36,565 bases of DNA from CAYNUJ01 sp964621225 (GCA_964621225.1 CAZULK010000010.1:1-36565), one strand, 5' to 3'. Counted from the first letter of the stretch, positions 8,174-16,891 are shown. Notes: generated from the sequence alone by a model not told the origin. Made by a program: numbers and translations.

Positions 8174-8605
8174 ATGAGGAAGGTTAGTATTTTTATCATT
8201 ATCCTAATTTCATTCACTGTTTCCTCCTGCACAAAAAATGCCGGAAAGATTTATTCTAAAAAAGAAGCCAATGAACTCTATGGAAATGTAACATACCAAA
8301 CCCAATTTCCCGCTGTTAAAATAAAAGAATGGTTGAATAAAACTGAAAATAAAATTATGTTTGGGTTTTCTGAAAACAAATTGATTGTTTGCGGGGATAA
8401 TAGGGAGGTTCTTTTACTTACGGGAGTTGATAGAATTCGATCGAGCGATACTCTCAGAGTATTCGATAAGTCTATTGTCGAAAAATTTTTACAAAGGGAA
8501 AAAAGCGACACTCTTGCCCTTGAATTTCGCGGAAAGGTGTTTACAATTTCCGGAAATAAATATACACTCGAATATTCCTTCCCTTGCCCGCCATTTTGTG
8601 AATGA
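8174..8605 (+). CDS. Small lipoprotein of unknown function
   Basis: I do not recognise this 143-residue protein. It begins with a lipoprotein signal: basic start MRKVS, hydrophobic core IFIIILISF, and VSSC with the lipidated Cys at residue 19. The mature part is a small mixed alpha/beta domain with no obvious catalytic motif, ending in a Cys- and Pro-containing tail (CPPFCE). An AGGGG ribosome site lies 10 bases before the ATG. It starts 12 bases after the response regulator and its stop overlaps the next ATG (ATGA), so it is probably co-transcribed with both. It could be an accessory or sensory envelope component for the two-component system, but that rests on gene order alone. Confidence 0.78.
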   Translation: MRKVSIFIIILISFTVSSCTKNAGKIYSKKEANELYGNVTYQTQFPAVKIKEWLNKTENKIMFGFSENKLIVCGDNREVLLLTGVDRIRSSDTLRVFDKSIVEKFLQREKSDTLALEFRGKVFTISGNKYTLEYSFPCPPFCE

Positions 8606-9165
8606 TTAATATATACTATATAATCTCGTACTTATCTCTGGCAGTTTGGATTGCCGTAGCATTCAGGCAGAGAAAATCCAATTTCAGATTTCTTTATTAT
8701 TTATTGGCTACATTAGATGCTTCTTCGTTTATTATTTATTTCATGTTTCATAGCGGCCCCGGTATTTTTTTAGCCGGAGTGGGGTTGTTATTACCTCTGA
8801 CAATTTATCCGGATGCAATCAAAAAATATTTTAAAATTATTTTGGCTTCCGTTATTCTTATAACCGGAATTTTAATTTACACATGGGCAAACATTTATAA
8901 TTACACCACAATAATTGCAACGGGATTAACCACAATACTTTTTCTTCAACTGAACATAAAAAGATTTTTTACTCAAAAGAAATTCAGTTTTTTTGAATTC
9001 ATTATGGCTTTTTACTTTTTGACTGTAATGACTAAATTCCTTTCCCTAAAACTCGACTCTCAATTTGGCTTGCCTTTATTCTATGTAACAACAATATTGC
9101 AGTTGATTATTGGTTTTATTCTTATAATCAGAACCGAAGATTTTTTCTTTCTAAAAGTTAAGTAG
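8602..9165 (+). CDS. Six-helix integral membrane protein of unknown function
   Basis: This 187-residue protein is almost entirely hydrophobic, with about six predicted membrane segments starting at IYYIISYLSLAVWIAVAF and ending at TTILQLIIGFILII. Charged residues are confined to short loops. I see no transporter or enzyme signature. Its ATG overlaps the lipoprotein stop by 4 bases, so the two are translationally coupled and probably work together in the envelope. It is the last gene of the plus-strand kinase/regulator cluster. A palindrome and then a strong terminator follow. No family is assigned. Confidence 0.75.
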   Translation: MINIYYIISYLSLAVWIAVAFRQRKSNFRFLYYLLATLDASSFIIYFMFHSGPGIFLAGVGLLLPLTIYPDAIKKYFKIILASVILITGILIYTWANIYNYTTIIATGLTTILFLQLNIKRFFTQKKFSFFEFIMAFYFLTVMTKFLSLKLDSQFGLPLFYVTTILQLIIGFILIIRTEDFFFLKVK

Positions 9166-9179
9166 TAGCACGCAATTTA

Positions 9180-9201
9180 AAATACGTATCAATACGTATT
9201 T
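9180..9201. repeat. 22-bp palindrome made of two ATACGTAT units
   Basis: Two copies of the self-palindromic 8-mer ATACGTAT are separated by CA and flanked by AA and TT, so the whole 22 bp is also an inverted repeat with 10-base arms. It sits 15 bases after the membrane-protein stop. It may be an operator, a processing hairpin or a weak terminator. Confidence 0.5.
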
Positions 9202-9325
9202 ACAACTCTCCATAGTTTAACTAGTTTTACATTAGTTTTTAAACCCGTTTGAAGGTAGTGGGCGGAAGATGGGTTGCGGCACTCAAAAGAGTGGGTTGCG
9301 TTGATATCCCCCCAAATGAGGTCTG

Positions 9326-9353
9326 ACCCGGCGAAAGCCGGGTTCTTTATTTT
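9326..9353 (+). terminator. Rho-independent terminator
   Basis: ACCCGGC-GAAA-GCCGGGT is a 7-bp GC-rich stem with a GAAA tetraloop, followed by the T-rich tract TCTTTATTTT. The T-tract is on the plus side only, so it terminates the plus-strand cluster ending at 9165 rather than priA. Confidence 0.85.
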
Positions 9354-9367
9354 AAATACTTCGGGCT

Positions 9368-11833
9368 TTACAATATATTTTGCGGGTCAATATCGAAAAA
9401 GATTTTTACGTTTTTGAACCTTGACTCCGAATTAAATTTTGCGAAAGAATTCAAAATGGCTTGTCTGAGATATTTTCCCCCCGGATCATTGCTTTTATTG
9501 CTTTTCAGAAGGATTTGATATCTCCATTGACCTTTGATTCTGGCTATCACAGCCGGTACGGGAGGGTTTACAGTGATATAACTTTTATAGGCACTTAAAT
9601 ATTTAAATAAATCCGAAGATGCTCCTCTCACATTTCGTTCTTCTTCATCTTTTATTTCAATTAACCCCAGCTTCGTGAAAGGAGGGTAGAGATGGTGTTT
9701 TCTAAGGTTTAATTCTTTTGTGTAAAAATCTGCATAATCATTAGTCAATACCTTTTGCAATACAAAATGTCTGTGATCTTGGGTTTGAATTATAACCTCC
9801 CCTTTGGTTTTGCTTCTTCCGGCTCTTCCGGCTACTTGAGTTAATAATTGGAATGTGCGTTCGTCTGCCCGGAAATCTGGTAGCCAGAGGGTTGTTTCTG
9901 CAGAAATAACTCCCACCAAAGTAACGTTAGAAAAATCCAATCCTTTTGATACCATTTGTGTTCCAACCAGAACATCAATTTCGCCTTTGCGAAAACTGTT
10001 GAGTATTTGCCCTAACCGTCCCTTCTTATTCATTGTGTCTGAATCGACCCGTTCAATTACAATCTCGGGAAAATGGGCGGAAAGTTCGTCTTCCACTTTT
10101 TGCGTACCCGTTCCGAAAAATTTGATATTCAACGAACCGCAATTGGTGCAAGCCCTGGGAACATTTTTAATATTACCGCAATAATGACATTTCATCGAAT
10201 TACTCTTGAGGTGGTGCACCATCGAAACGGAACATTCATCACACATATAAATTTCACCACAATCTTCGCAATAAACCTGTGTTGCAAATCCGCGCCTATT
10301 TTGTAAAAGTATCACACCTTCTTTTTTTTGTAATCTCTCTTTGATGGCGAACAATAACTGGTGGGAAAAAATATTTTCCATTTTTTTCTTTTTCTTTTCG
10401 ATGGTTACATTCACCAACTTTATTTCCGGCATTGTTGCATTGTCCACTCTTTCGGGCAATTCGAGCAGTTCATATTTCCCAATTTGTGCATTGTACATGC
10501 TTTCGATTGAGGGAGTTGCCGAGCCCAATAAAACCGGGCAATTCATTATGCTTGCCAAGAAAACGGCGGAATCTCTTGCCTGATATTTCGGAGTGATTTC
10601 ATGTTGTTTGTAACTCGGGTCATGTTCTTCGTCAACAACTATCAATCCGAGATTTTTTAACGGAGCAAAAAGTGCCGAACGTGGTCCGATAACGATTTTG
10701 TATTTCCCTTTAATTATTCCGCGCCATGCGTCATATCTTTCACCAAGTGAAATTTTACTGTGAATAACCGCAACCTTTTCGCCAAAAATGTTAAAGAATC
10801 TTGAAGTTATTTGAGGAGTTAATGAAATTTCCGGCACTAGAATTATTACATCTTTTCCTTGGGATAATGCCTTCCGGGTCAACTCTATGTAAACTTGAGT
10901 TTTACCCGAACCTGTTACCCCGTGGAGCAGAAATGATTTGAATTGAGATTTATCCAGTGGTTCCGATACTTTTTTAATCACCTTACTTTGAGCATCGGTT
11001 AATTTAAAATCTTTAGCTTTCTCGGTATAAGTTTCCGAATAGTATCGCTCCACTTCCTTTTCAAATATTTCTACCAGACCTTTACTTGCTAAAGACTTTA
11101 CCGATGAAGCGGAAGACCCCGTTTTTTCCAGTAATTCCGATTGTGCAATATCTTTACCTTTCAAGTGTATCAATTCCAGCAAAATTACAATTTGCTTGGG
11201 ACTTCTCTTTTCTATTTCGGGAAGCAAGTCGTAGAGTTCATCCACCGGTTTTGCCAATTTTACAAATAACTGCTTTTTAATTTTTACTTTTGCTTCCGAT
11301 ATTTGATCAACTACCGTTACGGCGCCTTGTTTATCAAGGGATTTGAGTATCGAGTAAATATTCTTTTTGCCAAGTTTCTTTTGCAGAACGGAAATTTTCT
11401 GTTCTTCTTTTTCCATTAATATGCGGAGAAGTTGAGCTTTTAGGGATTTTTTATTTTTCTCTTTTTCGAATAACTCCGCGCATATTTCTTTGAATGAAAA
11501 CACAGTTTTTTTAGACTCAACCTCTAATCCGTAAGGAACGGAATTCCGAAGCGCTTCGCCGATTGAACTTAAATAGTAATCCGACATCCATTGATAAAAC
11601 TTGAGAGATTTTTCATCAAATATAGGATACTCGTCAAGTACATCATATATCGGCTTTATTTTCCCTTGCGTTTCAGCTTCATGTTTAATTCCTATTACAA
11701 ATCCGGTCAACACTCTTTTTCCGAATGGTGCTACAACGCGCACGCCGGATTGAGTTTGTTCCTTTAAATCATCCGGAATTGAATATGTAAAAGCGTTTCT
11801 TGTGGGCAGGGGAAATACAACTTCGGCAAACAT
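9368..11833 (-). CDS. priA: Primosomal protein N' (replication restart helicase PriA)
   Basis: This 821-residue protein is a 3'-to-5' superfamily 2 helicase that reloads the replisome at stalled forks. The N-terminal DNA-binding part (residues 1-100) is followed by the helicase core: Walker A GVTGSGKT at 305-312 and the DEEH box at 401-404. Eight cysteines in CxxC pairs (CEDCGEIYMCDEC, CHYCG, CTNCG) form the two zinc sites typical of PriA. Motif V (VGTQMVSKGLDFSNV) and motif VI (QVAGRAGR) follow. Length is normal or slightly long. The ATG shares one base with the stop of the LD-carboxypeptidase gene (TAATG), so the two are co-transcribed, although no functional link is evident. All key residues look intact. 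Confidence 0.97.
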   Translation of the reverse strand: MFAEVVFPLPTRNAFTYSIPDDLKEQTQSGVRVVAPFGKRVLTGFVIGIKHEAETQGKIKPIYDVLDEYPIFDEKSLKFYQWMSDYYLSSIGEALRNSVPYGLEVESKKTVFSFKEICAELFEKEKNKKSLKAQLLRILMEKEEQKISVLQKKLGKKNIYSILKSLDKQGAVTVVDQISEAKVKIKKQLFVKLAKPVDELYDLLPEIEKRSPKQIVILLELIHLKGKDIAQSELLEKTGSSASSVKSLASKGLVEIFEKEVERYYSETYTEKAKDFKLTDAQSKVIKKVSEPLDKSQFKSFLLHGVTGSGKTQVYIELTRKALSQGKDVIILVPEISLTPQITSRFFNIFGEKVAVIHSKISLGERYDAWRGIIKGKYKIVIGPRSALFAPLKNLGLIVVDEEHDPSYKQHEITPKYQARDSAVFLASIMNCPVLLGSATPSIESMYNAQIGKYELLELPERVDNATMPEIKLVNVTIEKKKKKMENIFSHQLLFAIKERLQKKEGVILLQNRRGFATQVYCEDCGEIYMCDECSVSMVHHLKSNSMKCHYCGNIKNVPRACTNCGSLNIKFFGTGTQKVEDELSAHFPEIVIERVDSDTMNKKGRLGQILNSFRKGEIDVLVGTQMVSKGLDFSNVTLVGVISAETTLWLPDFRADERTFQLLTQVAGRAGRSKTKGEVIIQTQDHRHFVLQKVLTNDYADFYTKELNLRKHHLYPPFTKLGLIEIKDEEERNVRGASSDLFKYLSAYKSYITVNPPVPAVIARIKGQWRYQILLKSNKSNDPGGKYLRQAILNSFAKFNSESRFKNVKIFFDIDPQNIL

Positions 11834-12858
11834 TAAACCACCGTGTTTTCTAATAGAGTGATTTCAAAATTCTTTACATCCAATTTTGCTTTTGCCCCGA
11901 AAGGCAGTGTTATTTTATTGTCGATATGACCGAATGAGAGTCCGTATACCACCGGTATATTTAAACTGTACAATCTGTCGAAAAGAACTTCTTTTAAATT
12001 AAATGATGAATCGAACTCGGGGCTCTTTTCTTTTACTTCACATTTTACAAATCTACCTAGAGCAATTCCTGCTGCGCCGTCGAACTTTTCTGCTTGGATC
12101 ATGTGCGTAAGCATTCTATCTATTCTATACGGTTCTTCATTTATTTCTTCAATAAATACTATTTTGTCTTTATAGTCAAGATCATACTTAGTTCCGATTG
12201 TGGAAATAATGAGTGATAAATTCCCTCCAACCAATCTCCCTTCTGCCAAACCTGTTCTGATAATTTCCGGAGAGTCAAACTTATCTGCAGGCTTTAACTT
12301 TAAATTTTTACTGCGACCGAATAATAAAGGCTTCAAATTGTTTACCGAAAATTCATCGAATGTGGAAATGCCCACCGGACCGTGGAAACAAACGAGCCCT
12401 GTTTGGGAAAAAATTCCGTAAAGCAAAGCGGTTATATCGCTGTATCCGATTACCACTTTCGGATTCTTAGCGAGAGCATTATAATCAATTTTATCCAAAA
12501 TTCTTGCACATCCATAACCACCCCTTACAGCCCAAATGGCTTTAACATCCCGATCATAAATCATTGAATTAAAGTCTTTTGCTCTCAATTCATCGCTGCC
12601 GGCCAAATAGCCGTCTTTTGCCAAAACATTTTCGGTGTGAAAAGGGATTAAACCCAAATTTGTAATGTTTCTTTTGGCGTCGTTTAATTCATCTTCGGTA
12701 ATGTATGAACCCGGGGTAACTAATCCTACGACATCCCCTTTTTTCAATTTTGGCGGATGAATAATTCCCTTGGCAATGCTTGCGGAAAGTTTCCTATTGA
12801 AAACCAATGAGGAGGTAGAGATTAAAAATGATGTCTGTAAAAATTTTCTTCTTTCCAT
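11833..12858 (-). CDS. Exported LD-carboxypeptidase (peptidase S66 / LdcA-MccF family)
   Basis: This 341-residue serine peptidase is expected to remove the terminal D-alanine from murein tetrapeptides, a step in peptidoglycan recycling. The S66 triad is visible: nucleophile Ser140 in IGYSDITALL, Glu237 or Glu238 in VFIEEINEEPYRID, and His311 in FGHIDNK. The N-terminus (MERRKFLQTS plus a hydrophobic stretch) looks like a Tat or Sec signal, so it probably acts outside the cytoplasm, unlike cytoplasmic E. coli LdcA. It is upstream of and coupled to priA by a one-base overlap. No clear ribosome site precedes the ATG. The MccF branch of the family cleaves other amide-linked compounds, so the substrate is not certain. 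Confidence 0.88.
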   Translation of the reverse strand: MERRKFLQTSFLISTSSLVFNRKLSASIAKGIIHPPKLKKGDVVGLVTPGSYITEDELNDAKRNITNLGLIPFHTENVLAKDGYLAGSDELRAKDFNSMIYDRDVKAIWAVRGGYGCARILDKIDYNALAKNPKVVIGYSDITALLYGIFSQTGLVCFHGPVGISTFDEFSVNNLKPLLFGRSKNLKLKPADKFDSPEIIRTGLAEGRLVGGNLSLIISTIGTKYDLDYKDKIVFIEEINEEPYRIDRMLTHMIQAEKFDGAAGIALGRFVKCEVKEKSPEFDSSFNLKEVLFDRLYSLNIPVVYGLSFGHIDNKITLPFGAKAKLDVKNFEITLLENTVV

Positions 12859-12945
12859 GAATTAAATATTTATATTGAATCTAAATTTTAGAAAAACTAA
12901 ATTAGATTATAACAAATTATCCAATGAATAAGAAAGGGAAGTGAT

Positions 12946-13404
12946 ATGAAAAAAGCAATTAATCTTTTTGCAATCTTGTTAATTATGTCTATTACACTCT
13001 ATGCCGGCGACGGTAAAAAATATGGTAAAGACATTACACTTAAAGAAAAAACCAGCATTTCAGAGATATTAAAATCCCCAGAATCTTTTGAAGGGAAAAA
13101 AGTTTTGGTGGAAGGCACCGTTGTTGGAGTTTGCGATAAAATGGGCTGCTGGATTGAAGTAGCCGGTGAAAAAGAAGGGGAAAAAATAAAAGTAAAAGTT
13201 AACGACGGCGAAATTGTTTTTCCTGTGGAAGCAAAGGGTAAAACAGCCTTGGTGGAAGGTGAAGTCTATAGCGTTACGGTAGAAAAGAAGAAAGAAGGAT
13301 GTTCAGACGAGCATAAAGAAGGTGATAAGAAAGCTTGTTGTTCAAAAGAGAAAAAACCCGAAAAAGTGTATCAATTAAAAGGATTAGGCGCAATAATTAA
13401 ATAA
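12946..13404 (+). CDS. Secreted DUF4920-like OB-fold protein with Cys/His-rich tail
   Basis: This 152-residue protein has a cleavable signal peptide (MKKAINLFAILLIMSITLYAG). A small beta domain (about residues 38-105) follows, with the family-like run GKKVLVEGTVVGVCDKMGCW. This resembles DUF4920 / periplasmic OB-fold proteins of Bacteroidota. After it, a charged segment GCSDEHKEGDKKACCSKEKK is inserted before the closing strands. Its Cys and His residues, with the CxxxxC of the core, could bind a metal such as copper or zinc, but this is inference. The gene stands alone, divergent from the LD-carboxypeptidase, and has its own terminator. A GGGAAG ribosome site precedes the ATG. Molecular function is unknown. 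Confidence 0.8.
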   Translation: MKKAINLFAILLIMSITLYAGDGKKYGKDITLKEKTSISEILKSPESFEGKKVLVEGTVVGVCDKMGCWIEVAGEKEGEKIKVKVNDGEIVFPVEAKGKTALVEGEVYSVTVEKKKEGCSDEHKEGDKKACCSKEKKPEKVYQLKGLGAIIK

Positions 13405-13423
13405 TGTGATCCAAAGCTTAAAG

Positions 13424-13445
13424 CCCCGCTGTTGCGGGGTTTTTT
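13424..13445 (+). terminator. Rho-independent terminator
   Basis: CCCCGC-TGTT-GCGGGG followed directly by six T, 20 bases after the DUF4920 gene stop. It is a canonical intrinsic terminator. Confidence 0.93.
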
Positions 13446-13556
13446 ATATCAATTTCCGTAATCATTTAATTTTATCAATATTCATTATCATTATTCCCCT
13501 TTTACAATTTAAATTGACTCACCGATTATTTAACTTTGCCATTCAAATAAATTATT

Positions 13557-14378
13557 ATGGATATGAAAAAAACAATTGCCCTTATTTTTATTATAATATT
13601 CAATTTGTCTGCCCAAGATCTTCAAATGTACGGAGAAGCGAAACCGGGCAGCATTGTTATTTTAGGCGGAGATATTAAATTTGCCCTGTTGAACGGAGAC
13701 ACATTACAAACTGATGATAACGGATTTACCCTCTTTGGATTCGACCGGGATGACAAAGGAACTTATCTGTTAAAAGTTAAGCTGAATTCAGGAAAAGTTA
13801 TATTCAGAAAAATAGAACTGCCCAAAAGGAAATATAAAATCCAACGAATCAATAACATGAAGAAAAAGTATGTAACTCCTCCTCCCGAAGAGATTAAACG
13901 GATAGCCAAAGAAAGGGAAATCAAAAAAAGAAAGAAAGCAGAAATAGGGAAGATTGATTCTGCGCTCTATTCGGCCGGATTCATCCGTCCGGTTAAAGGG
14001 GGAGTACTCACTTCAAGATTCGGAAGTCAAAGAATATTAAACGGTAAACCGAGGAATGCCCACAACGGCTTGGATATTGCTGCGCCAAGAGGTACTCCCG
14101 TTTATGCTTGCAGCGACGGGAAGGTTATTTTTGTTGCGGATGATTTCTATTATTCGGGTAACTTCATTTTAATTGATCACGGACAAGGACTAAACACAAG
14201 TTACCTTCACTTGAGTAAAACATTCGTGAAAGAAGGAGATTGGGTCAAAAAAGGAGAGAAGATTGGAGAAATTGGAACTACCGGAAGGTCTACGGGGCCA
14301 CACCTTCACTGGGCAGCTCAATGGTATTCCAAAAGGGTTGATCCGGCGGTTCTATTAAAAATAAATTTTAATGAATAA
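13557..14378 (+). CDS. Secreted M23 (LytM-type) zinc metalloendopeptidase
   Basis: This 273-residue protein has a signal peptide ending near LSAQ. Residues 22-90 form a beta-sandwich-like domain (PGSIVILGG, then GFDRDDKG), followed by a linker YKIQRINN. This N-terminal layout is usual for one M23 subfamily. The C-terminal peptidase domain (about 145-268) keeps the zinc ligands H169 and D173 in HNGLDIAAPRGTPV and H251 in the HLH motif at 249-251, with catalytic H218 in SYLHLS. It should cut peptide cross-links of peptidoglycan in the periplasm, or regulate amidases if inactive; here the active site looks complete. Starts at 13557 (MDMKK) or 13563 (MKKT) are equally possible. No operon partner is evident. 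Confidence 0.92.
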   Translation: MDMKKTIALIFIIIFNLSAQDLQMYGEAKPGSIVILGGDIKFALLNGDTLQTDDNGFTLFGFDRDDKGTYLLKVKLNSGKVIFRKIELPKRKYKIQRINNMKKKYVTPPPEEIKRIAKEREIKKRKKAEIGKIDSALYSAGFIRPVKGGVLTSRFGSQRILNGKPRNAHNGLDIAAPRGTPVYACSDGKVIFVADDFYYSGNFILIDHGQGLNTSYLHLSKTFVKEGDWVKKGEKIGEIGTTGRSTGPHLHWAAQWYSKRVDPAVLLKINFNE

Positions 14379-14444
14379 AATATTGTATCTCAAAATATTA
14401 TATCCTAATTTGTATATAAAATATTAAATCAAGAAGGAACAAAA

Positions 14445-15062
14445 ATGTCATTTCCAAAACCTTTTTACAGATGGCGTCCGCATCCTTGGCACGGATTGGA
14501 GGTGGGAGAAAATCCTCCGGAATTAGTCAACGCATTCATAGAAATAACACCATACGATTATGTAAAATATGAAGTTGACAAAACTACGGGATATACTCAC
14601 GTTGACCGTCCGCAAAGAAGTTCTTCGCATCCACCCGTGTTGTATGGGTTTATTCCGCGTACTTATTGCGGAAACAGAGTTGGAGACCTTAATCCAAATT
14701 CCGGCACCGGGGATAAAGATCCGCTTGATATTTGCGTAATAAGCGAACGCCCTATTTCCAGAGGCGAAATAATTCTGAGAGCTAAAGTTGTTGGCGGACT
14801 CCAGGGTATTGATCATGGTGAATCGGACGATAAGATAATTGCCGTATTGAAAAACGACAACATCTACGGGGAAATATCGGATCTTTCCGAACTCCCTTCC
14901 GTGTTAGTCGAAAGGTTGGCACATTATTTTACTACTTATAAAATGATACCCGGAGAAGAGAGCATGTTTTCCATTGGAAAAGTATTCGGGAAAGATCACG
15001 CTTTCAAAATTATTGAGGCAGCAATTAAAGATTACGACGAGGTTTTCGGATCGGATAATTGA
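14445..15062 (+). CDS. ppa: Inorganic pyrophosphatase, family I
   Basis: This 205-residue cytoplasmic enzyme hydrolyses pyrophosphate to phosphate, pulling biosynthetic reactions forward. The signature acidic cluster DKDPLD (D90, D92, D95) binds the catalytic metals. A second acidic run, DHGESDDKIIAV (123-134), supplies further ligands. The tyrosine/lysine-rich N-terminal part (YDYVKYEVDK) fits soluble family I enzymes. It is about 30 residues longer than the E. coli enzyme, within the range of the larger bacterial and eukaryote-like forms. A good AGAAGGA ribosome site precedes the ATG. Its TGA shares one base with the ATG of the following sterol-desaturase-family gene. Confidence 0.96.
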   Translation: MSFPKPFYRWRPHPWHGLEVGENPPELVNAFIEITPYDYVKYEVDKTTGYTHVDRPQRSSSHPPVLYGFIPRTYCGNRVGDLNPNSGTGDKDPLDICVISERPISRGEIILRAKVVGGLQGIDHGESDDKIIAVLKNDNIYGEISDLSELPSVLVERLAHYFTTYKMIPGEESMFSIGKVFGKDHAFKIIEAAIKDYDEVFGSDN

Positions 15063-15859
15063 TGTTTGGTTTTAAGTCTTATCTGTTTTGGCTTGTCGTT
15101 GTTTCATTGCTCTGTTTTTTGTTGGAAAGAGTTTTCCCCTGGAGGAAACAGAAAGTTTTACGTCCGCAATTTTTGCAAGATCTCTTCTGGTTAATTTTTA
15201 ACGGGTATTATTTGGCGGTATTATTCGGACCGGTTTTTTCTTTCTTTGCCAAAACAACGGGAGAACTATTTCTTTCGCTGGGGATGCCACAACCTTCGGA
15301 AATTAATCTGGCAAACAATCTACCGCTTGGATATCAAATAATATTATTATTGTTTCTGCAAGACTTTATTGAGTGGGTAATTCATAATATGCTTCATCGC
15401 ATTCCGGCATTGTGGGAGTTGCACAAATTACATCACTCAATAAAAACCATGGATTGGATAGGGAATTTTCGATTTCACTGGCTCGAAGTTTTTGTATACA
15501 AGACAATTAAATTTTTACCTTTGGCTGTAATGGGATTTAACTCCTACGCTGTGTTGATTGTTGCCGTAATTGCAACACTTATCGGGCATTTGAATCATTC
15601 GAACGTAAAATTTGACTATGGTCCGCTAAAGTATATTCTTAATTCACCACAAATGCATATCTGGCATCATGATGTTGTTATGCATAAAAAAGCGGGACAA
15701 AATTTCGGTATTGTATTAAGTATTTGGGATTGGTTATTTGGCACAGCATATATGCCCAAAGGACAACCGGCAGTGATCGGCTTCGAAGGAGATGATCAAT
15801 TTCCTTCAAATTTAATATCCAGATTCTTATACCCCGCAAGTAAAATAATAAACAAATAA
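15062..15859 (+). CDS. Sterol desaturase / fatty acid hydroxylase family membrane enzyme
   Basis: This 265-residue integral membrane protein has about four membrane segments and the eight-histidine di-iron motif of the family: HNMLH (H108, H112), HKLHH (H121, H124, H125) and HIWHH (H199, H202, H203). A further GHLNH pair lies before the last box. Such enzymes use O2 and a di-iron centre to hydroxylate or desaturate lipids, carotenoids or sterols; the substrate here is unknown. The frame extends to a TTG at 15059, but the ATG at 15062, joined to the pyrophosphatase stop in TGATG, is the natural start. An O2-dependent enzyme suggests a facultative or microaerobic lifestyle, alongside the hydrogenase. 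Confidence 0.9.
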   Translation: MFGFKSYLFWLVVVSLLCFLLERVFPWRKQKVLRPQFLQDLFWLIFNGYYLAVLFGPVFSFFAKTTGELFLSLGMPQPSEINLANNLPLGYQIILLLFLQDFIEWVIHNMLHRIPALWELHKLHHSIKTMDWIGNFRFHWLEVFVYKTIKFLPLAVMGFNSYAVLIVAVIATLIGHLNHSNVKFDYGPLKYILNSPQMHIWHHDVVMHKKAGQNFGIVLSIWDWLFGTAYMPKGQPAVIGFEGDDQFPSNLISRFLYPASKIINK

Positions 15860-15880
15860 TCATTTTCATTTGGAGAAAGC

Positions 15881-16762
15881 ATGAATTCTTTCATCACATA
15901 TATTTTAACAGGATTTTTTCTGTTAACCCAGTCGGTAACAACAGTTGAATGGACAAAGGTTTCTGAAGGGAACAAGTTCCCCGAAGGTCCGGCATGGAAC
16001 AGTTCAAAAAATGAACTTTATGTTTCTAACTGCTATGCTAATTGGATTACGAGAATAAAGGATGATAAAGCCGATACACTTTTGTTGGCCGATAGCATCA
16101 ATTATATTGCAACAAACGGAATGACAGTCGGACCGGATGGTTATCTCTATGCGTGCGACTTTGGGTTGGGAGCAATAATCAGAATTAAAGACGGAAAAGC
16201 GGAAAAGTTTATTCCGGGTTACGGTGGGGAAAGACTTCACAAACCAAATGATATTACCTTCGACAAAAACGGCAATCTCTATTTTTCGGAGCCAAACAGT
16301 TACGACAAAAATATTCCCGACGGACGAGTGTTCTTTTATAATTTTAAGACTAAACAATTAATCAAAGTAGCGGACAGCATTACATTTCCAAACGGGCTGG
16401 GGATTTCTCCGGTTGACGGAAGGCTGTATTTGTCCGAATCCGTCCAAAGCCGGGTTTTAAGTTTCCGGGTGAACGAAGACGGAACTCTCTCCGATAAAAG
16501 AGTATTTATAGAACTCCCCGGTGGAGATCCCGACGGAATGAATTTTGATGAAATGGGAAATATGTTCTTGGCACATTTTGGTTCGGGAACAATATTCGTA
16601 ATTGCGCCGGAGGGGCAAATATTAAAAAGAATTAAAGCACCCGGAATGAAGCCCAGCAATGTTGAATTTGGCGGTCCCAACGGAGAGTATTTGTTCATAA
16701 CTGAAGACGAGACAAATTCAGTTTACAGAACTGAGTTAAGCCAAATAGGATTGAATAAATAA
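15881..16762 (+). CDS. Secreted SMP-30/gluconolactonase-like beta-propeller protein
   Basis: This 293-residue protein has an N-terminal signal sequence (MNSFITYILTGFFLLTQS) and a six-bladed propeller of the SMP-30/gluconolactonase/LRE family. Family metal-site motifs are visible: the Glu in KFPEGPAW, the Asn in HKPNDITF, the Asn in FPNGLGIS and the Asp in GGDPDGMNFDEMGN. Members hydrolyse sugar lactones or related esters using a divalent metal. Here the enzyme would act in the periplasm or outside the cell. A TTTGGAGAA ribosome site lies just before the ATG, and the gene follows the desaturase-family gene by 21 bases, so they may be co-transcribed. The actual lactone substrate cannot be named. 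Confidence 0.85.
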   Translation: MNSFITYILTGFFLLTQSVTTVEWTKVSEGNKFPEGPAWNSSKNELYVSNCYANWITRIKDDKADTLLLADSINYIATNGMTVGPDGYLYACDFGLGAIIRIKDGKAEKFIPGYGGERLHKPNDITFDKNGNLYFSEPNSYDKNIPDGRVFFYNFKTKQLIKVADSITFPNGLGISPVDGRLYLSESVQSRVLSFRVNEDGTLSDKRVFIELPGGDPDGMNFDEMGNMFLAHFGSGTIFVIAPEGQILKRIKAPGMKPSNVEFGGPNGEYLFITEDETNSVYRTELSQIGLNK

Positions 16763-16891
16763 TATCGGGCTTGTTTTAATTATTCATTTATTTGTATAGT
16801 GATAGATGTTTTTGTTTATGCCCGCTTCTTAATAAAGCAATAAAGGGCTATTTTAAGGAATTGAATTTCAAAAATAAATATTGGAGAAGAA

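Larger units (their letters stand above)
9166..9367. other. Structured intergenic region without an ORF
   Basis: This 202-base spacer lies between two convergent genes. It holds a palindrome (9180-9201), an AT-rich stretch, then a GC-richer block with an 8-base direct repeat GGGTTGCG (9271-9278 and 9293-9300) flanking a CACTC-AAAA-GAGTG hairpin (9280-9293). A terminator hairpin ends it (9326-9353). This could be a long 3' UTR or a small RNA. I do not recognise an RNA family. Confidence 0.4.

Noticed and set aside
13406..13678. 90-codon plus-strand ORF after the DUF4920 gene
   Set aside because: It runs through a strong terminator and into the start of the M23 peptidase in another frame, with no domain or ribosome site.
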